Shown: piece after piece, positions 49,019 through 58,890 of the stretch
How the letters are laid out: the number at the start of each line of letters is the position of its first letter
Numbering within the stretch: the stretch's first letter is position 1
Source: M3007 sp041392625
GTDB taxonomy: Bacteria; Bacteroidota; Bacteroidia; Chitinophagales; Saprospiraceae
Length of the DNA: 64,000 nucleotides
Assembly: GCA_041392625.1 (NCBI GenBank)
Contig: JAWKLR010000002.1
Span: forward strand, 186,001-250,000
Reading direction: 5' to 3'
Notes under the pieces: generated by a model
The model's input: the letters and a program-made list of their open reading frames with translations, nothing else
Database searches by the model: none
Told to the model about the DNA's origin: nothing
Program-made: the position numbers and the translations under genes

Positions 49019-49540
49019 CTATTTTAGAATTTTGACCCGAAACCACCCTTCTTCAAACCGCAAGGTGTCCGGAAGAGTCAAATCGTACCTGGGAGTTCCG
49101 ACAACAACGCAGTTAAACCGCGCCCACAACTCCCCGGTTTTTTCATCGTAGGAATCAATAATTATATATGAATCCGGCCCCGGATCCGGGGAATAGTACT
49201 GATCGCCATTAACATCGCCATCTGCCAAAGTTGTTGAATATCCAGCAAAAAAGCCAGAAAAATTAATAAACTTAGGGATAGCAAACGAATCAACTGACAA
49301 GGGCAAATTGATGAACCCTAGGGTTTTTCTTGGTATCCAGTATTCATCATATTCAAATAAGCTCACTGTAACCGAATTATTATTTGGATCATAGTCTACG
49401 GCTGATGTCTTAACATTCCAGGGCTCCCCATTGACCAAAGCATATCCCTTTCCCCGACCCAACTCATCATATAAGGGTTCCTCTTTTTGGCATGAATTTC
49501 CTAATTGCAACAGGAGAATGAATAAAATTAGTTTTTTCAT
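49019..49540 (-). CDS. Lipoprotein of unknown function, tandem copy 1
   Basis: A 173-residue lipoprotein (MKKLILFILLLQLGNSCQKEE, cut as FILLLQLGNSCQ with lipidated Cys). The remainder is a beta-rich domain with DELGRGKGYALVNGEPW, a GPDSYIIIDSYDE strand pair and an end TLRFEEGWFRVKILK. It resembles DUF6252-type small lipoproteins (a domain following GxxxALVNGEPW), but I am not certain. The ATG at 49540 is chosen; the open frame upstream passes through the hairpin unit. About 90% identical to the copy at 49677. Coding sequence is more AT-rich than the flanking GNAT gene. Confidence 0.8.
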   Translation of the reverse strand: MKKLILFILLLQLGNSCQKEEPLYDELGRGKGYALVNGEPWNVKTSAVDYDPNNNSVTVSLFEYDEYWIPRKTLGFINLPLSVDSFAIPKFINFSGFFAGYSTTLADGDVNGDQYYSPDPGPDSYIIIDSYDEKTGELWARFNCVVVGTPRYDLTLPDTLRFEEGWFRVKILK

Positions 49541-49611
49541 TTTTTGTGGATTTGGGTTTGGGAGTTTAATTGTCGTTTGGAGCGGAGGGGGAGTGTGGCG
49601 AATTTTATGTA

Positions 49612-49675
49612 TAAAATTGCATAGAGCGCAAACAAGGCAGAAGCCTCTTCCACGCTCTATACACACAATGCAATT
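49612..49675. terminator. Hairpin of tandem unit, copy 2
   Basis: ATAGAGCG / CGCTCTAT stem with inner AAGGC/GCCTT part, between lipoprotein copies 1 and 2. Confidence 0.6.
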
Positions 49676-49676
49676 T

Positions 49677-50198
49677 TTATTTTAGAATTTTGACCCGAAA
49701 CCACCCGTCTTCAAACCGCAAGGTATCAGGAAGGGTCAAATCGTACCTGGGAGTTCCGATAACAACGCAGTTAAACCGCGCCCACAACTCCCCGGTTTCT
49801 TCATCGTAGGAATCTATTATTATATATGAATCCGGCCCCGGATCCGGGGAATAGTACTGATCGCCAGTGACATCGCCATCTGCTATATTGGTGTGGTATT
49901 CGGCAAAAAAGCCTGAATAGTCTATAAATTTGGAAATGGGAAACGAATCAACCAACAAGGGCATATGAACAAAGCCCAGCACTTTCCGTGGTATGCCGTC
50001 CTTATCATCTTCGAATAACTTTACTGTAACCGAATTATCATTCACATTATAATCTATCGGAAATGTTCCAACATTCCAGGGCTCCCCATTGAACAAAGCG
50101 TATCCCTTTCCCCGACCCAACTCATCATATAAGGGTTCCTCTTTTCGGCATGAATTTGCTAATTGCAACAGGAGAATGAATAAAATTAGTTTTTTCAT
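49677..50198 (-). CDS. Lipoprotein of unknown function, tandem copy 2
   Basis: A 173-residue paralogue of copy 1, equal in length, with the same lipobox region (LLQLANSCRKEE) and C-terminal block (TLRFEDGWFRVKILK). Differences cluster in the middle (FPIDYNVNDNSVTVKLFEDD versus SAVDYDPNNNSVTVSLFEYD), whereas the first 35 and last 60 residues are nearly identical, suggesting gene conversion of the ends or diversifying change of the centre. It is separated from copies 1 and 3 by the shared hairpin unit. Function unknown. Confidence 0.8.
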   Translation of the reverse strand: MKKLILFILLLQLANSCRKEEPLYDELGRGKGYALFNGEPWNVGTFPIDYNVNDNSVTVKLFEDDKDGIPRKVLGFVHMPLLVDSFPISKFIDYSGFFAEYHTNIADGDVTGDQYYSPDPGPDSYIIIDSYDEETGELWARFNCVVIGTPRYDLTLPDTLRFEDGWFRVKILK

Positions 50199-50269
50199 TT
50201 TTTTGTGGATTTGGGTTTGGGGTTTAATTGTCGTTTGGGGTGGAGGGGGAGTGTGGCGAATTTTATGTA

Positions 50270-50333
50270 TAAAATTGCATAGAGCGCAAACAAGGCAAAA
50301 GCCACGTTCACGCTCTATGCACACAATGCAATC
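50270..50333. terminator. Hairpin of tandem unit, copy 3
   Basis: GCATAGAGCG (50277-50286) and CGCTCTATGC (50311-50320) form a perfect 10-base stem, between lipoprotein copy 2 and the remnant of copy 3. Confidence 0.65.
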
Positions 50334-50334
50334 T

Positions 50335-50435
50335 TTATTTTAAAATTTTGGCCCGAAACCACCCGTCTTCAAACCGCAAGGTATCAGGAAGAGTCAAATC
50401 GTATCTGGGGGTTCCGACAACAACGCAGTTAAACC
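50335..50435 (-). pseudogene. Truncated third copy of the tandem lipoprotein (C-terminal end only)
   Basis: The last 33 codons of a third paralogue: VVVGTPRYDLTLPDT and LRFEDGWFRAKILK, then stop at 50335. Identity to copy 2 ends sharply at about 50435, where the sequence passes into the end of a metalloprotease gene. The 5' part with signal peptide and lipobox is missing, so it cannot be expressed as a lipoprotein. Confidence 0.85.
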
Positions 50436-52159
50436 TTCCCTTGGAGTAGAGAGGACTTCATTTTTGTGCTTCTTTTATGCTAGAGTTTAGGGTAATTATC
50501 CCGATGTTGGATTTGGAATAATTTGCACCTGATCATTCTGTATTGCTGCTCTGCTTTCCGACCTGTTTGATCTCTGTCCATGAATGCATGGCTCACCTGA
50601 GGGCGGCTCCAGCGTTGCATACACACTTGTATTTCGAGTGATGGAGGTTCCATCAGAGCAATTACAATCAACCGTACAAAATATACACCTTCATTAGGCA
50701 AGGAAGGTCAACTATGACAAACTCATCCGTTGAAACAACAGATCCAAAGTTTACACCATCATTACTAAGTCGCCATTCATACGTGTGTAGTTCCCTGGTG
50801 CTCCACCAGATACTTCGGCTGTAAGTACAACTATATCACATGGGGCAAGCGTATCGTTCACCATTTATCTCTACCGGTAAATACATCATTATGTGTTGTC
50901 CTAAAATTCCCCACAGCACAAGCATTCGCTCGAAACTGTTCAGCATTGCATTCCTGGTCTATCGTACCAGTTGTTCTGCCAGCAAAATTTACATTGGGGT
51001 TAGAATAATGCAAAATACCGCGATTCACTATCAGATATCAAGGCCATTGTATTTCTGCTCCGGCAAGAAGCATCTTTAAATCTGTATCCGTGCATTATTC
51101 CTTGGGTCGTATCATAAGTAAAATCATGCCTGCAAGTAAAAATATGAGCCATTTCATGTGCAAAGTATATGCTCCGGTAGGGGTGGTAGATGCCCAGCCT
51201 CAACAAGCACTATAGCCAGTGAGTCTTCAAGTGTGAGTGTCTCCGCACGACCTCGAGTATCAGCCTGTTCCATTATCAGAAAGATAATCATCACCTGTAA
51301 TAAAGACTCATAATATCGATTCCAAGGGAATCCCGAAGGCTTGTCAAAAATTATTGGTCGAAAGTGCTCCAACTTCATCTGCTGCAATTGAGGTCGTTTG
51401 AACGCTTCCAGGTGGCGAATCAATTCCTACAAGTTTCAGGTTTACATCCGGAGGTAGAAACTGCACTGTTTTTAAGGCCGTTTTTGTTTGCGCCATACCA
51501 AGATACACCCTTTGATTTTACGGCTTCCACACTACCTTCAAAAGCAACTGTTGAAGCATTGTAAAGTGCAAAAACTCGCACCTCGCAATGGTCATCACCT
51601 CGTTCATTTACTCCAGAGTTTATGCCCGGTCCTCCGGGGTCCGTGCCTGTATTTCCAACATTCATCGCCTACAAATGATGAAAAATCCACACGGGTAAAT
51701 AAGCACTTATTCTGTGACAATGGCGCAATATCGTAATATTCGCCACCGATTGTCATATGACCGAATTTTTGACCTTCTTTAGACATCATCAAAGAAACCA
51801 TCGTTGCAATCACACAAATACTCTCCGGTCACCTTTCCATACCATTCGTAATCGTCTTCAGAAACGTATTCAGAGGACACAGCTTCGAGATAAAGATTAG
51901 TACAGTCTACAATTGGCAACCTGATTTGTATTTTTCCATCTGAAAAACTCAATGCCAGATTGCCAACTTCAACAATATGTGACTCTGCTGAAAGGGAAGG
52001 TTTTCGATATGGTTTCTTTAGAAGACTCGCTTGCCGTTAATGCTGTACTACCTTCAATGGGTGAAATAAAAATGATTGAGAATTTACTGTGCTTGTAAAA
52101 GCGATAATTGCTGCAATAAATAAAAAGCAATCTAAATAAAGGTTTTGAAAAATGGACAT
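50436..52159 (-). pseudogene. Disrupted reprolysin-like zinc metalloprotease with T9SS tail
   Basis: Read across frames from an ATG at 52159 with a signal peptide (FLFIAAIIAFTSTVNSQ), this encodes a metzincin-type protease: DYEWYGKVTGEYLCDCNDG, a domain with NASTVAFEGSVEAVKS, then the zinc site HEMAHIFTCRHD near 51125-51158 (HExxHxxxxxHD, with Ala and Thr in two positions where Gly is usual). A Met-turn-like NTMALIS, ILHYSNPNVNFAG, an Ig/PKD-like domain and the beginning of a T9SS tail (IIPNPTSG near 50500-50520) follow. At least eight frame changes or stops interrupt it, and the sorting tail is cut by the junction with the lipoprotein remnant. Probably non-functional, unless the frames are sequence error. 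Confidence 0.72.
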
Positions 52160-52453
52160 ACTATTCAAATTAAAATGAATTGCCTACTCTATCGATTTTC
52201 GGCTTCCTCGCCCTAACTTTTCTGGTGGTTTCAGGGTATTCCACATAAATCTCTTTTGTATTTATTATTTTGATAAAATTCAGTAAAAAGAAAATCAACA
52301 GCATGATTCGTTCCGTTAAACCTTTTTCTCGAGAACAACATTTTTTCGCAAAAAGCAATGTTGTATCTGATTGTTTTAACAAAAAATAGGAACAACCGCT
52401 TCTGCAGATGGTTCGGGAGTATCTTTGTAAGGCTACCCTTAAATCATCCACCC
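52160..52453. other. Intergenic region between two disrupted peptidase genes
   Basis: AT-rich region of 294 bases with no convincing gene. It holds a TATCTTTG box at 52420 that would drive the S41 peptidase gene and, presumably, the promoter of the divergent metalloprotease. Confidence 0.45.
52420..52427 (+). promoter_or_regulatory. -7 box of S41 peptidase gene
   Basis: TATCTTTG fits TAnnTTTG and lies 26 bases before the ATG at 52454. No clear -33 element. Confidence 0.5.
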
Positions 52454-53858
52454 ATGCGCCCACTTCTTCCGCCTTTTTCCTCTCCATTCCGTTCTTTCTT
52501 TTTGTCAGACGTGCGACTGCCCCGCACAACTCAATTGGCTGGAAAGTCACCTGAAAAACCACCACGCCGGGCTTAATTGCCAAGGTCACCGAAGAAACCC
52601 GGGAACGCTACCAAACACACTTCGACGAGGCCCTGGCCTCAAGCAGAAACACAACAGGAAGATACAGCCTGTTGGCGGTGCTGCGCGACTGGACCCGCTG
52701 GTTTTCCGACGGCCACATTCAACTCTGGAAGCATCTGCGAAGAGGAGGCCCTGGCCATATCTCGGCCCGCTGATGCCCACTGGGAAACCATCCCGATGAT
52801 GAAGCAAGCGATGGCCTACCTCGACTCTACTCGGCCGGGAACCAATAGAAGGCATCTACTCAGGCCGATGCCGGAAACTACCGCATTGCACTCATCCGAA
52901 ATGAAGGCCCCTCCCGCGAATACGCCGCCGTCCTGCTTCAGGCCGACAGCATCTGGTGGATGCCCGGACAAGTAAAATTCGATCTGCGCAAAGCGGCGCA
53001 GGAACTGGCGAGCCGTTCACGGCCATATGCGCGACCATTCAGAACGAGACACACCACGCTCACTACAACCGATAGCAGCCTGGAGGTAAAAGACCTAAAG
53101 CGTCTGGTACAAAATTCACCCCGGCGCCTACCGTTAAACCCAAGGCGTCCTCCTGTTTGCATTTACACCAACTGATGAAACCCTCCTGATCCGGATAAAC
53201 CATGAACGAAGCCTACCGAAAAGAATTCAAGGAACTCGCCGCAGAAAACAAGCAGAAAATGGAAACCAGTCCCAATTGGACTATCGACGCGCGGCAATGG
53301 CGGCGGCTCGATGCATCCCTCCCCTGATTTTGTTCTATATATCTATTCTAAACCTGTTCAGCTCGCACCACGCAACTCTTTCATACATGACCAACCGTGA
53401 AAATATGCAGCCTGAAAAGCACAAAAACTACCCCTGGATTCACCGCATGTACTACGGCCACCTGGCAAGAAAAAATGAAAAGAAAGAAGGGGGAGTTATT
53501 TTCCTGCAAGCCCGCCAAGTACAAGGAACGGCGTGTTCGGGAACTGCCCAGTGCGTGTTTATCCTGGGTGATGGTGGTTGCGCCAGCAGCCGAACAGCCC
53601 TTGCTGTACGCCCGGGGAAGCGATAAAGTCCGCCTGTTGGGCGAACATTCAGCCGGCATCAACGATTATGGAAACCTCCATCGGGCCGTTCTTCCGCACC
53701 CAAATTTTGTGCTGATGTACCCCACTTCCCGCTCCTGCCGCTGTGCCGAGGGCAAAGGGCTGGACAACACCGGCATTCCACCCAACAAGGTGCTCACAGA
53801 GCAGTCAGGCAACTGGGTGCAGTACGCCCAGCAGTATTTGTCGTTGGAAAAATGGTAG
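52454..53858 (+). pseudogene. Disrupted S41-family (C-terminal-processing-like) peptidase
   Basis: Joined across frames, this resembles S41 serine peptidases: an N-terminal CDCPAQLNWLESHLKNHHAG, then RWFSDGHIQLW, then EGIYS and NYRIALIRNEG, a strand-rich PDZ-like middle, and near the end GDGGCASSAEQ-like sequence (nucleophile Ser at about 53585; the motif is split by a frame change), HSAGINDYGNL and a C-terminal QYAQQYLSLEKW before the stop. Six or more frame changes are needed. The region from 53100 to 53400 is especially poor, and some middle sequence appears lost. Whether the organism keeps an intact gene can only be told from better reads. Confidence 0.68.
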
Positions 53859-53884
53859 GGGCTTTTTTGTAGCCTAGATAAAAA

Positions 53885-54568
53885 TTACTTTTTCAACAAA
53901 GGCTCCAGCACAGTCCACACATTGTTGGCAACAATTTTCTGGCCTTCCACATTCGGGTGGATGCCGTCCTCCAGGTTGAGCTCCGGTTCACCGGCTACAC
54001 CTTCCAGCAAGAAAGGGATGAGCTCGGCATTGTATTTAGCTGATACGATCACAAATAATTCGCGGAAACTCTTGGTGTATTCTTCACCCAGATTTGGGGG
54101 TGCCTGCATACCGGCTATAACCAACTTGGCCGCCGGGTGGCGCTGCTTCACCTGTTCGAGGATGGTTACCATATTGCGTTTAGACTCTTTCAGTGGGAGG
54201 CCACGCAGAGCGTCGTTGGCACCCAGCTCCATCACAAACACATCCACTTGCTGATCCAAAATCCAATTGATGCGACTCAGGCCATCAGCTGTTGTTTCTC
54301 CGCTCACGCCCGCATTGATACAGCGATAGGGCAGACCCAGAGAGTCGATTTTATTCTGAACCAAAGCCGGGTACCCCTGGTCTTGTTCCAGGTTGTAGGC
54401 GGCAGTCAGGCTTGTACCAAAAAACACAATGTTTTTCAGGCGCTTCACATTTTTGGGTTCCGATTGCAGGGCAACGGTGGAACCTTCATTTCCGGAGGAA
54501 TTGCCAGACTCATTGGAGCAGGCCGAAAAAAACAACAAACTGGCGAACAAGGGGAGGATATACTTCAT
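53885..54568 (-). CDS. SGNH/GDSL esterase lipoprotein (TesA-like)
   Basis: A 227-residue lipoprotein (LLFFSACSNES) with an SGNH-hydrolase domain. Block I is VFFGTSLTAAYNLEQDQGYP with the nucleophile in GTSLTA (Gly-Thr-Ser in place of Gly-Asp-Ser), block II has NAGVSGETTADGL, block III is ELGANDALRG, and block V with catalytic Asp and His is DGIHPNVEGQ. Sequence and length are close to TesA/arylesterase lipoproteins, with thioesterase, lysophospholipase or esterase activity. The ATG at 54568 gives the signal; upstream in-frame codons overlap a low-complexity region. Confidence 0.92.
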   Translation of the reverse strand: MKYILPLFASLLFFSACSNESGNSSGNEGSTVALQSEPKNVKRLKNIVFFGTSLTAAYNLEQDQGYPALVQNKIDSLGLPYRCINAGVSGETTADGLSRINWILDQQVDVFVMELGANDALRGLPLKESKRNMVTILEQVKQRHPAAKLVIAGMQAPPNLGEEYTKSFRELFVIVSAKYNAELIPFLLEGVAGEPELNLEDGIHPNVEGQKIVANNVWTVLEPLLKK

Positions 54569-55154
54569 AAGACTTCGTATTGGTGCAGTATTAAACAGCA
54601 AACAGCAGAACGCGTTCAACATGCGGCCAACAAAAGTAGAAAAAAAGTAGAGCAGGGAGGAAAGGTGCAGCAAAAAGGCAACGTCGGTCCCGCGTACCGG
54701 ATAAATGCGGTTAATTCACCGAACGTTGCCTGGCGCTTGTAATCCTAAGAATCCCGGCCTTCCGCCGGGCACTTATTTGTTTGGGTTACTCCATAGAGTA
54801 GTTGGGTTACACAGGGCAAAACGGTTGTTTTGTTTTCATAGCTGCATGTGTGTTGTTGCCCTTTGTTCTGACAATAGTACAATGCATTTTTTGCGCCTGC
54901 AACAGGCTAAAAAGCACTTAACAGAGTTTAACTCCTGGATCAAGTATCAAGCAGGGCCTTAACAATCAAGTGTTTGATTGTCAGTATTTTTTACATATGT
55001 TAAAACACTAAATTAAAATATTGTCAAACGTTAAACTTGACCAAAACACCACAATCTGGTGGTTTTCAGATACAATTCAGCTAATTTGAAAGCCCACGCT
55101 TTCGAGCCTGGATGATTTGATGGAAATTGCAAATAGTGCTGTACCTTAGCAACC
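54569..55154. other. Gene-free intergenic region with short palindromes
   Basis: A 586-base divergent region. I find a CCCGGC-CTTCC-GCCGGG palindrome at 54753-54769, ACAATCAA/TTGATTGT arms at 54962-54981, and a TACCTTAG box just before meaB. Open frames inside (for example 54705-54962 +) have no recognisable domain or signal, and I do not support them as genes. Confidence 0.5.
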
Positions 55155-56147
55155 ATGTCCCGCAAACTAAAATCGGTACAAACGTATTTTGAAGGCATCT
55201 GTCGGGGAGATCGTGTACTCCTGGGACAGGCCATCACGCTGGTTGAAAGTACCCGACCGGAACACCAGCAGTTGGCCCGTGAACTGGTAAACCAATTGCT
55301 GGCCAGCTCAGCCGTTCCGGAAAATACCTTGCGCATCGGACTCACCGGTTCACCGGGGGTAGGAAAAAGCAGCCTGATTGAAGCCCTCGGACTACAACTG
55401 ACAGCCCAGGGAAAAAAACTGGCCGTTCTGGCCATCGACCCCAGCTCGCAAATCAGTCACGGCAGCATTTTGGGCGATAAAACCCGGATGGAGGAACTCT
55501 CTGTCAGTCCACTTGCATTTATTCGCCCTTCACCCGCCGGAAGTTCGCTGGGTGGTGTAGCCCGAAAAACCCGCGAAACCATTCTGCTCGTAGAAGCAGC
55601 CGGGTACGATACCGTAATCATCGAAACCGTCGGCGTCGGGCAATCCGAAATCGCCGTACACAGCATGACCGACCTGTTTCTTCTCCTCCTCCTCCCCGGA
55701 GCGGGCGATGAACTTCAGGGCATCAAACGGGGCATTGTGGAAATGGCCGACATCCTGGCTGTAAACAAAGCAGATGGCGACCGGATCAAACTCGCCAACA
55801 TGGCGCGCGCGCACTACCTCAACGCAACCCACCTCTTGCCCCCCAAAGCCAGCAACTGGACGCCTCAGGTTCTGGCCTGCAGCGCCCTGGAAGGGATCGG
55901 AATAACCGAACTTTGGGATGCCATATACGCCTACCAGAAACAGATACAGGAATCCGGTTTTTTTGCAAAAAACCGGGCACAACAAGCCAACTGGTGGTTT
56001 AAGGAAGCCCTCCTGGATGGGCTAAAAGAACGCTTTTACCAAAACCCCTCCGTGGCAAACCGCTTGCATGAACTTGAAAACGATGTGCGCGCACAACGCA
56101 TCTCTCCCTTCGCCGCTGCCGATGAGTTGTTGACGTTTTTTAAATAA
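55155..56147 (+). CDS. meaB: Methylmalonyl-CoA mutase-associated GTPase (MeaB/ArgK)
   Basis: A 330-residue G3E-family GTPase that protects and reactivates adenosylcobalamin-dependent methylmalonyl-CoA mutase. G1 is GSPGVGKSSLIEAL, the Mg-binding segment reads AIDPSSQISHGSILGDKTRM, ETVGVGQSE is G3 and NKADGD is G4, with ACSALEGIG near G5. The N-terminal helices (GICRGDRVLLGQAITLVEST) and the C-terminal dimerisation helices (QQANWWFKEALLDGLKERF, cut as WWFKEALLDGL) fit the family. The mutase genes themselves are not in the window. Confidence 0.95.
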   Translation: MSRKLKSVQTYFEGICRGDRVLLGQAITLVESTRPEHQQLARELVNQLLASSAVPENTLRIGLTGSPGVGKSSLIEALGLQLTAQGKKLAVLAIDPSSQISHGSILGDKTRMEELSVSPLAFIRPSPAGSSLGGVARKTRETILLVEAAGYDTVIIETVGVGQSEIAVHSMTDLFLLLLLPGAGDELQGIKRGIVEMADILAVNKADGDRIKLANMARAHYLNATHLLPPKASNWTPQVLACSALEGIGITELWDAIYAYQKQIQESGFFAKNRAQQANWWFKEALLDGLKERFYQNPSVANRLHELENDVRAQRISPFAAADELLTFFK

Positions 56148-56154
56148 CAAGCTC

Positions 56155-58890
56155 TTAGCCTTTAATCAGTTCGATGTACCCCCTAAGAATATGGGGACTC
56201 AGAACCGAGCCGCCAACCCGTTTTTCATACACATAGCATATATAAAAATAGGTGCCGGCAGAAAGCGCTTTTCCATTGGAGTCTGTACCATCCCAATTGA
56301 GTTCGGGCTCATTGGTGGTGTACACCAAATTGCCCCAGCGGTTGAATACCTGGAATTCCACCCGATCAACAAAGCGCCAGCCAGGGAACGGGGTAAAGAA
56401 ATCATTGGCACCGTCGCTGTTCGGGCTGAAGGTATTGGGCAACTCGTATTTAGGGCAGTTATCCACGCAGGTTCTCGCACTCTGCGCACTTTCATTTCCG
56501 GCAGAGTCAATGGCGCTGACTGCATAGCAGGCCGCAAGCCCGTCGTTAATAAAATGCGAGAAATTGGTGGTCGTAATATCATCGACAAAAGCCAGGATTT
56601 CAAGCGGTGAATCTTCATCCGGGGCATACCACAAATTGTATGCGACTGCATCTGCAGGGCCGGGACACGCGCTGTTGGGGTTGGTCCAGATAAGTTCGTT
56701 TTCAAATGGCGGCAGTGCGATGATATCCGGTTCGCCGGTAAGACAGAAATTGCTCACTTCCAGCATCGGTACACATGGTGGTTGGGTATCAATGGGTACC
56801 GCACAAGCTTCCTGAGAAAAATTGAGCAGCGGATCAACAACTCCTGGAATGCTATACGTCCCCTCTGTTTGCACCTTGTAGCAATATTCTTTTCCATTTT
56901 CCAAACCAAGGTCCAGATACGAATCCGCGTCGGTCGTGGCAATGGGTTCAAAAACCTGCGTGGTCTCATTGAGCCGATAAACAGTAGTTTCGTAATTACT
57001 CCAGGGCACGTCCGCCCGCCAGCTGAGTTCGTTGGTATTGTCGCTACCCACAACCTCCAGAAATACCGATGAGGCGGGGTTGGTGCTTCCAAGCGGTGTG
57101 TCAAAATTGCCGCGGGTATAAAATGCGATTTGGTAGCGCCATGGCTGGTTTTCAGTATCCAATCCCTGATCTTCAAACGTGGTATCGTTGGCTTGCCAAA
57201 ACTCCTGTGCTGTAAATTCTGCTCCGGGAACCGGTGTCAGAGTGCCCCCGGTAAAGTTGGGTGCGCGCAGCAATTGGTAGCGGTACGGGCCGTGATTGAT
57301 CAGGGTATCCAGGTCTTCCGCAACCGGTTTGGACCAACGGACATGGATGCGGCCGGAAGCCGGATCTGTTTCCAAAACATCCACATGGGTTATCAGCGGC
57401 AAGTTGCGGGGCAACTGGGCACAAACCTCCTCAGAGGGCAAGCTCTCTACAATGTTGTACGGATATCCTCCGGCTGAAATACGGGCAAATTTGGCCAATA
57501 CCCGGTAGCAATAAGTCTTGCCGCTCTCCACATTTTCATCCAGAAAAAAATACCGGCCATTTTGTTCTTCCCTGGTATTGTAAATTAGTTCGGTGTATCC
57601 TTTTCCCGCCAAACCCGGTGTACAGGTATCCACAACAAAGGGGTTGCTGCCTTCTCTGCGCCAGACGGAAAATCCATAGAAATAATTTTCCGCAGCATCT
57701 TCACACCGGTAGGGATTTTCCCAAGTCACCTCTACCGCTCCGTTGTTAGTCACCGCATTTACGTCGAGTGGAGGAGGGCCAACCACTTTGATTTCCACCG
57801 TTTTCAAATCGGCCAATTGGGGTATGGTGTTGCTGATCGAATCGACTGCTTTGAACACCACCGAATAGGCCTGGTTGGAGATATGCTCACAGCTGGTTTG
57901 CCAGGTGAAGGTACCCGTTACAACAGGTGGCTGAAACGTGCCCGGAGCGCTGAATGTGGCTGGACTGTACTGGGTAGCAAACGGACCTCCCAACGCACTG
58001 AGAAATACCAGGTCGTTGTCGGGATCTGTACCCTGAACCTCAAATGAAATTTCATCTCCAGCCACCACACAAATGTCATCTGTAGTGGCCACCTCGGGCG
58101 GATTGTTGTCGCAGTCATCTACAAAAATCTGCATATCCCGGATGGTGGTGTCAATTGGAACCCCATCCCGCCAGGAGATGATGATAAATGCCACATTGTA
58201 TTCACCAGCGAATTGAGGTGTCAGCCAAAGCAGATCTCCGGTTACCGGATCCAGTTGGAATATATTATCCGGCCCCGGCACAATCTGGCTGGGAAAAGAA
58301 TAATTGGGAACCGGGGCTCCGAGCGATTGCAGGGGAGTTATAAGCTTGTACGAAAGGCTGTCGCCATCGGGGTCATAGGCATTGGCATTGTGCTTAAATG
58401 GCTTCCCGATACAGGCATTATCTATTGGAGGCTGGAGGAGATAAGGCGTGGTATTGGTTCCTCCAAACTGAGGATCCTGAAACGAATAAATGGTTTCGAT
58501 GTGAAAGGGAACATTATCCGATGAGGGCGGATTGACATTGACAATCCCGGCAATCCGGTTGGGGTCGGTCATGGAAATCCGGTATGTCGCCGGTCCGGCA
58601 AAGGTGTGCTCTGCGATATACAGATTGTACTTGATGTCGTTGGGCAATACCTGACCGTTGCCGTTGCCATTTGACCGGCCAACTTGCTCACAGGTACCGT
58701 CGCCCCAGCAAAGCGTTAGTGTATCTCGGTCGGCATTAACACTGCTGGCTTTGGTCCAGGTAATAATGGTTGCCCGAACGGTCAGTGGGCCGATTTGTTC
58801 TACGTGAATTTCACCGGCTCGGTTGTGGGTAGCCATGAGTGCCATGGGCAGCGCCAGTAAAAAAAGGACGAGGCGTATTTTTGTGTTCAT
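56155..58890 (-). CDS. T9SS type-B sorted adhesin-like protein (gliding motility-associated C-terminal domain)
   Basis: A 911-residue cell-surface protein. The start at 58890 gives a signal peptide (MNTKIRLVLFLLALPMALMA). Several beta-sandwich domains follow: PKD-like near the N-terminus, a cadherin-like/Ig domain with KHNANAYDPDGDSLSYKL, and fibronectin type III-like repeats (EVTWENPYRCEDAAENYFYG, cut as VTWENPYRCEDAA; ISYNEL-type strands). The C-terminal 95 residues are the type-B sorting domain: LPNTFSPNSDGANDFF, RVEFQVFNRWGNLVY, NWDGTDSNGKALSAGTYFY and a lysine-terminated end. Such proteins are exported by T9SS and in gliding Bacteroidota are displayed on the cell surface. Function beyond adhesion or matrix contact is unknown. 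Confidence 0.9.
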   Translation of the reverse strand: MNTKIRLVLFLLALPMALMATHNRAGEIHVEQIGPLTVRATIITWTKASSVNADRDTLTLCWGDGTCEQVGRSNGNGNGQVLPNDIKYNLYIAEHTFAGPATYRISMTDPNRIAGIVNVNPPSSDNVPFHIETIYSFQDPQFGGTNTTPYLLQPPIDNACIGKPFKHNANAYDPDGDSLSYKLITPLQSLGAPVPNYSFPSQIVPGPDNIFQLDPVTGDLLWLTPQFAGEYNVAFIIISWRDGVPIDTTIRDMQIFVDDCDNNPPEVATTDDICVVAGDEISFEVQGTDPDNDLVFLSALGGPFATQYSPATFSAPGTFQPPVVTGTFTWQTSCEHISNQAYSVVFKAVDSISNTIPQLADLKTVEIKVVGPPPLDVNAVTNNGAVEVTWENPYRCEDAAENYFYGFSVWRREGSNPFVVDTCTPGLAGKGYTELIYNTREEQNGRYFFLDENVESGKTYCYRVLAKFARISAGGYPYNIVESLPSEEVCAQLPRNLPLITHVDVLETDPASGRIHVRWSKPVAEDLDTLINHGPYRYQLLRAPNFTGGTLTPVPGAEFTAQEFWQANDTTFEDQGLDTENQPWRYQIAFYTRGNFDTPLGSTNPASSVFLEVVGSDNTNELSWRADVPWSNYETTVYRLNETTQVFEPIATTDADSYLDLGLENGKEYCYKVQTEGTYSIPGVVDPLLNFSQEACAVPIDTQPPCVPMLEVSNFCLTGEPDIIALPPFENELIWTNPNSACPGPADAVAYNLWYAPDEDSPLEILAFVDDITTTNFSHFINDGLAACYAVSAIDSAGNESAQSARTCVDNCPKYELPNTFSPNSDGANDFFTPFPGWRFVDRVEFQVFNRWGNLVYTTNEPELNWDGTDSNGKALSAGTYFYICYVYEKRVGGSVLSPHILRGYIELIKG

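Noticed and set aside
52170..52589. 139-codon minus-strand frame between the broken peptidase genes
   Set aside because: It crosses the S41 gene start and an AT-rich intergenic region and resembles no family.
54705..54962. 85-codon frame in the meaB upstream region
   Set aside because: No domain, signal or coding bias visible; contains a short palindrome.
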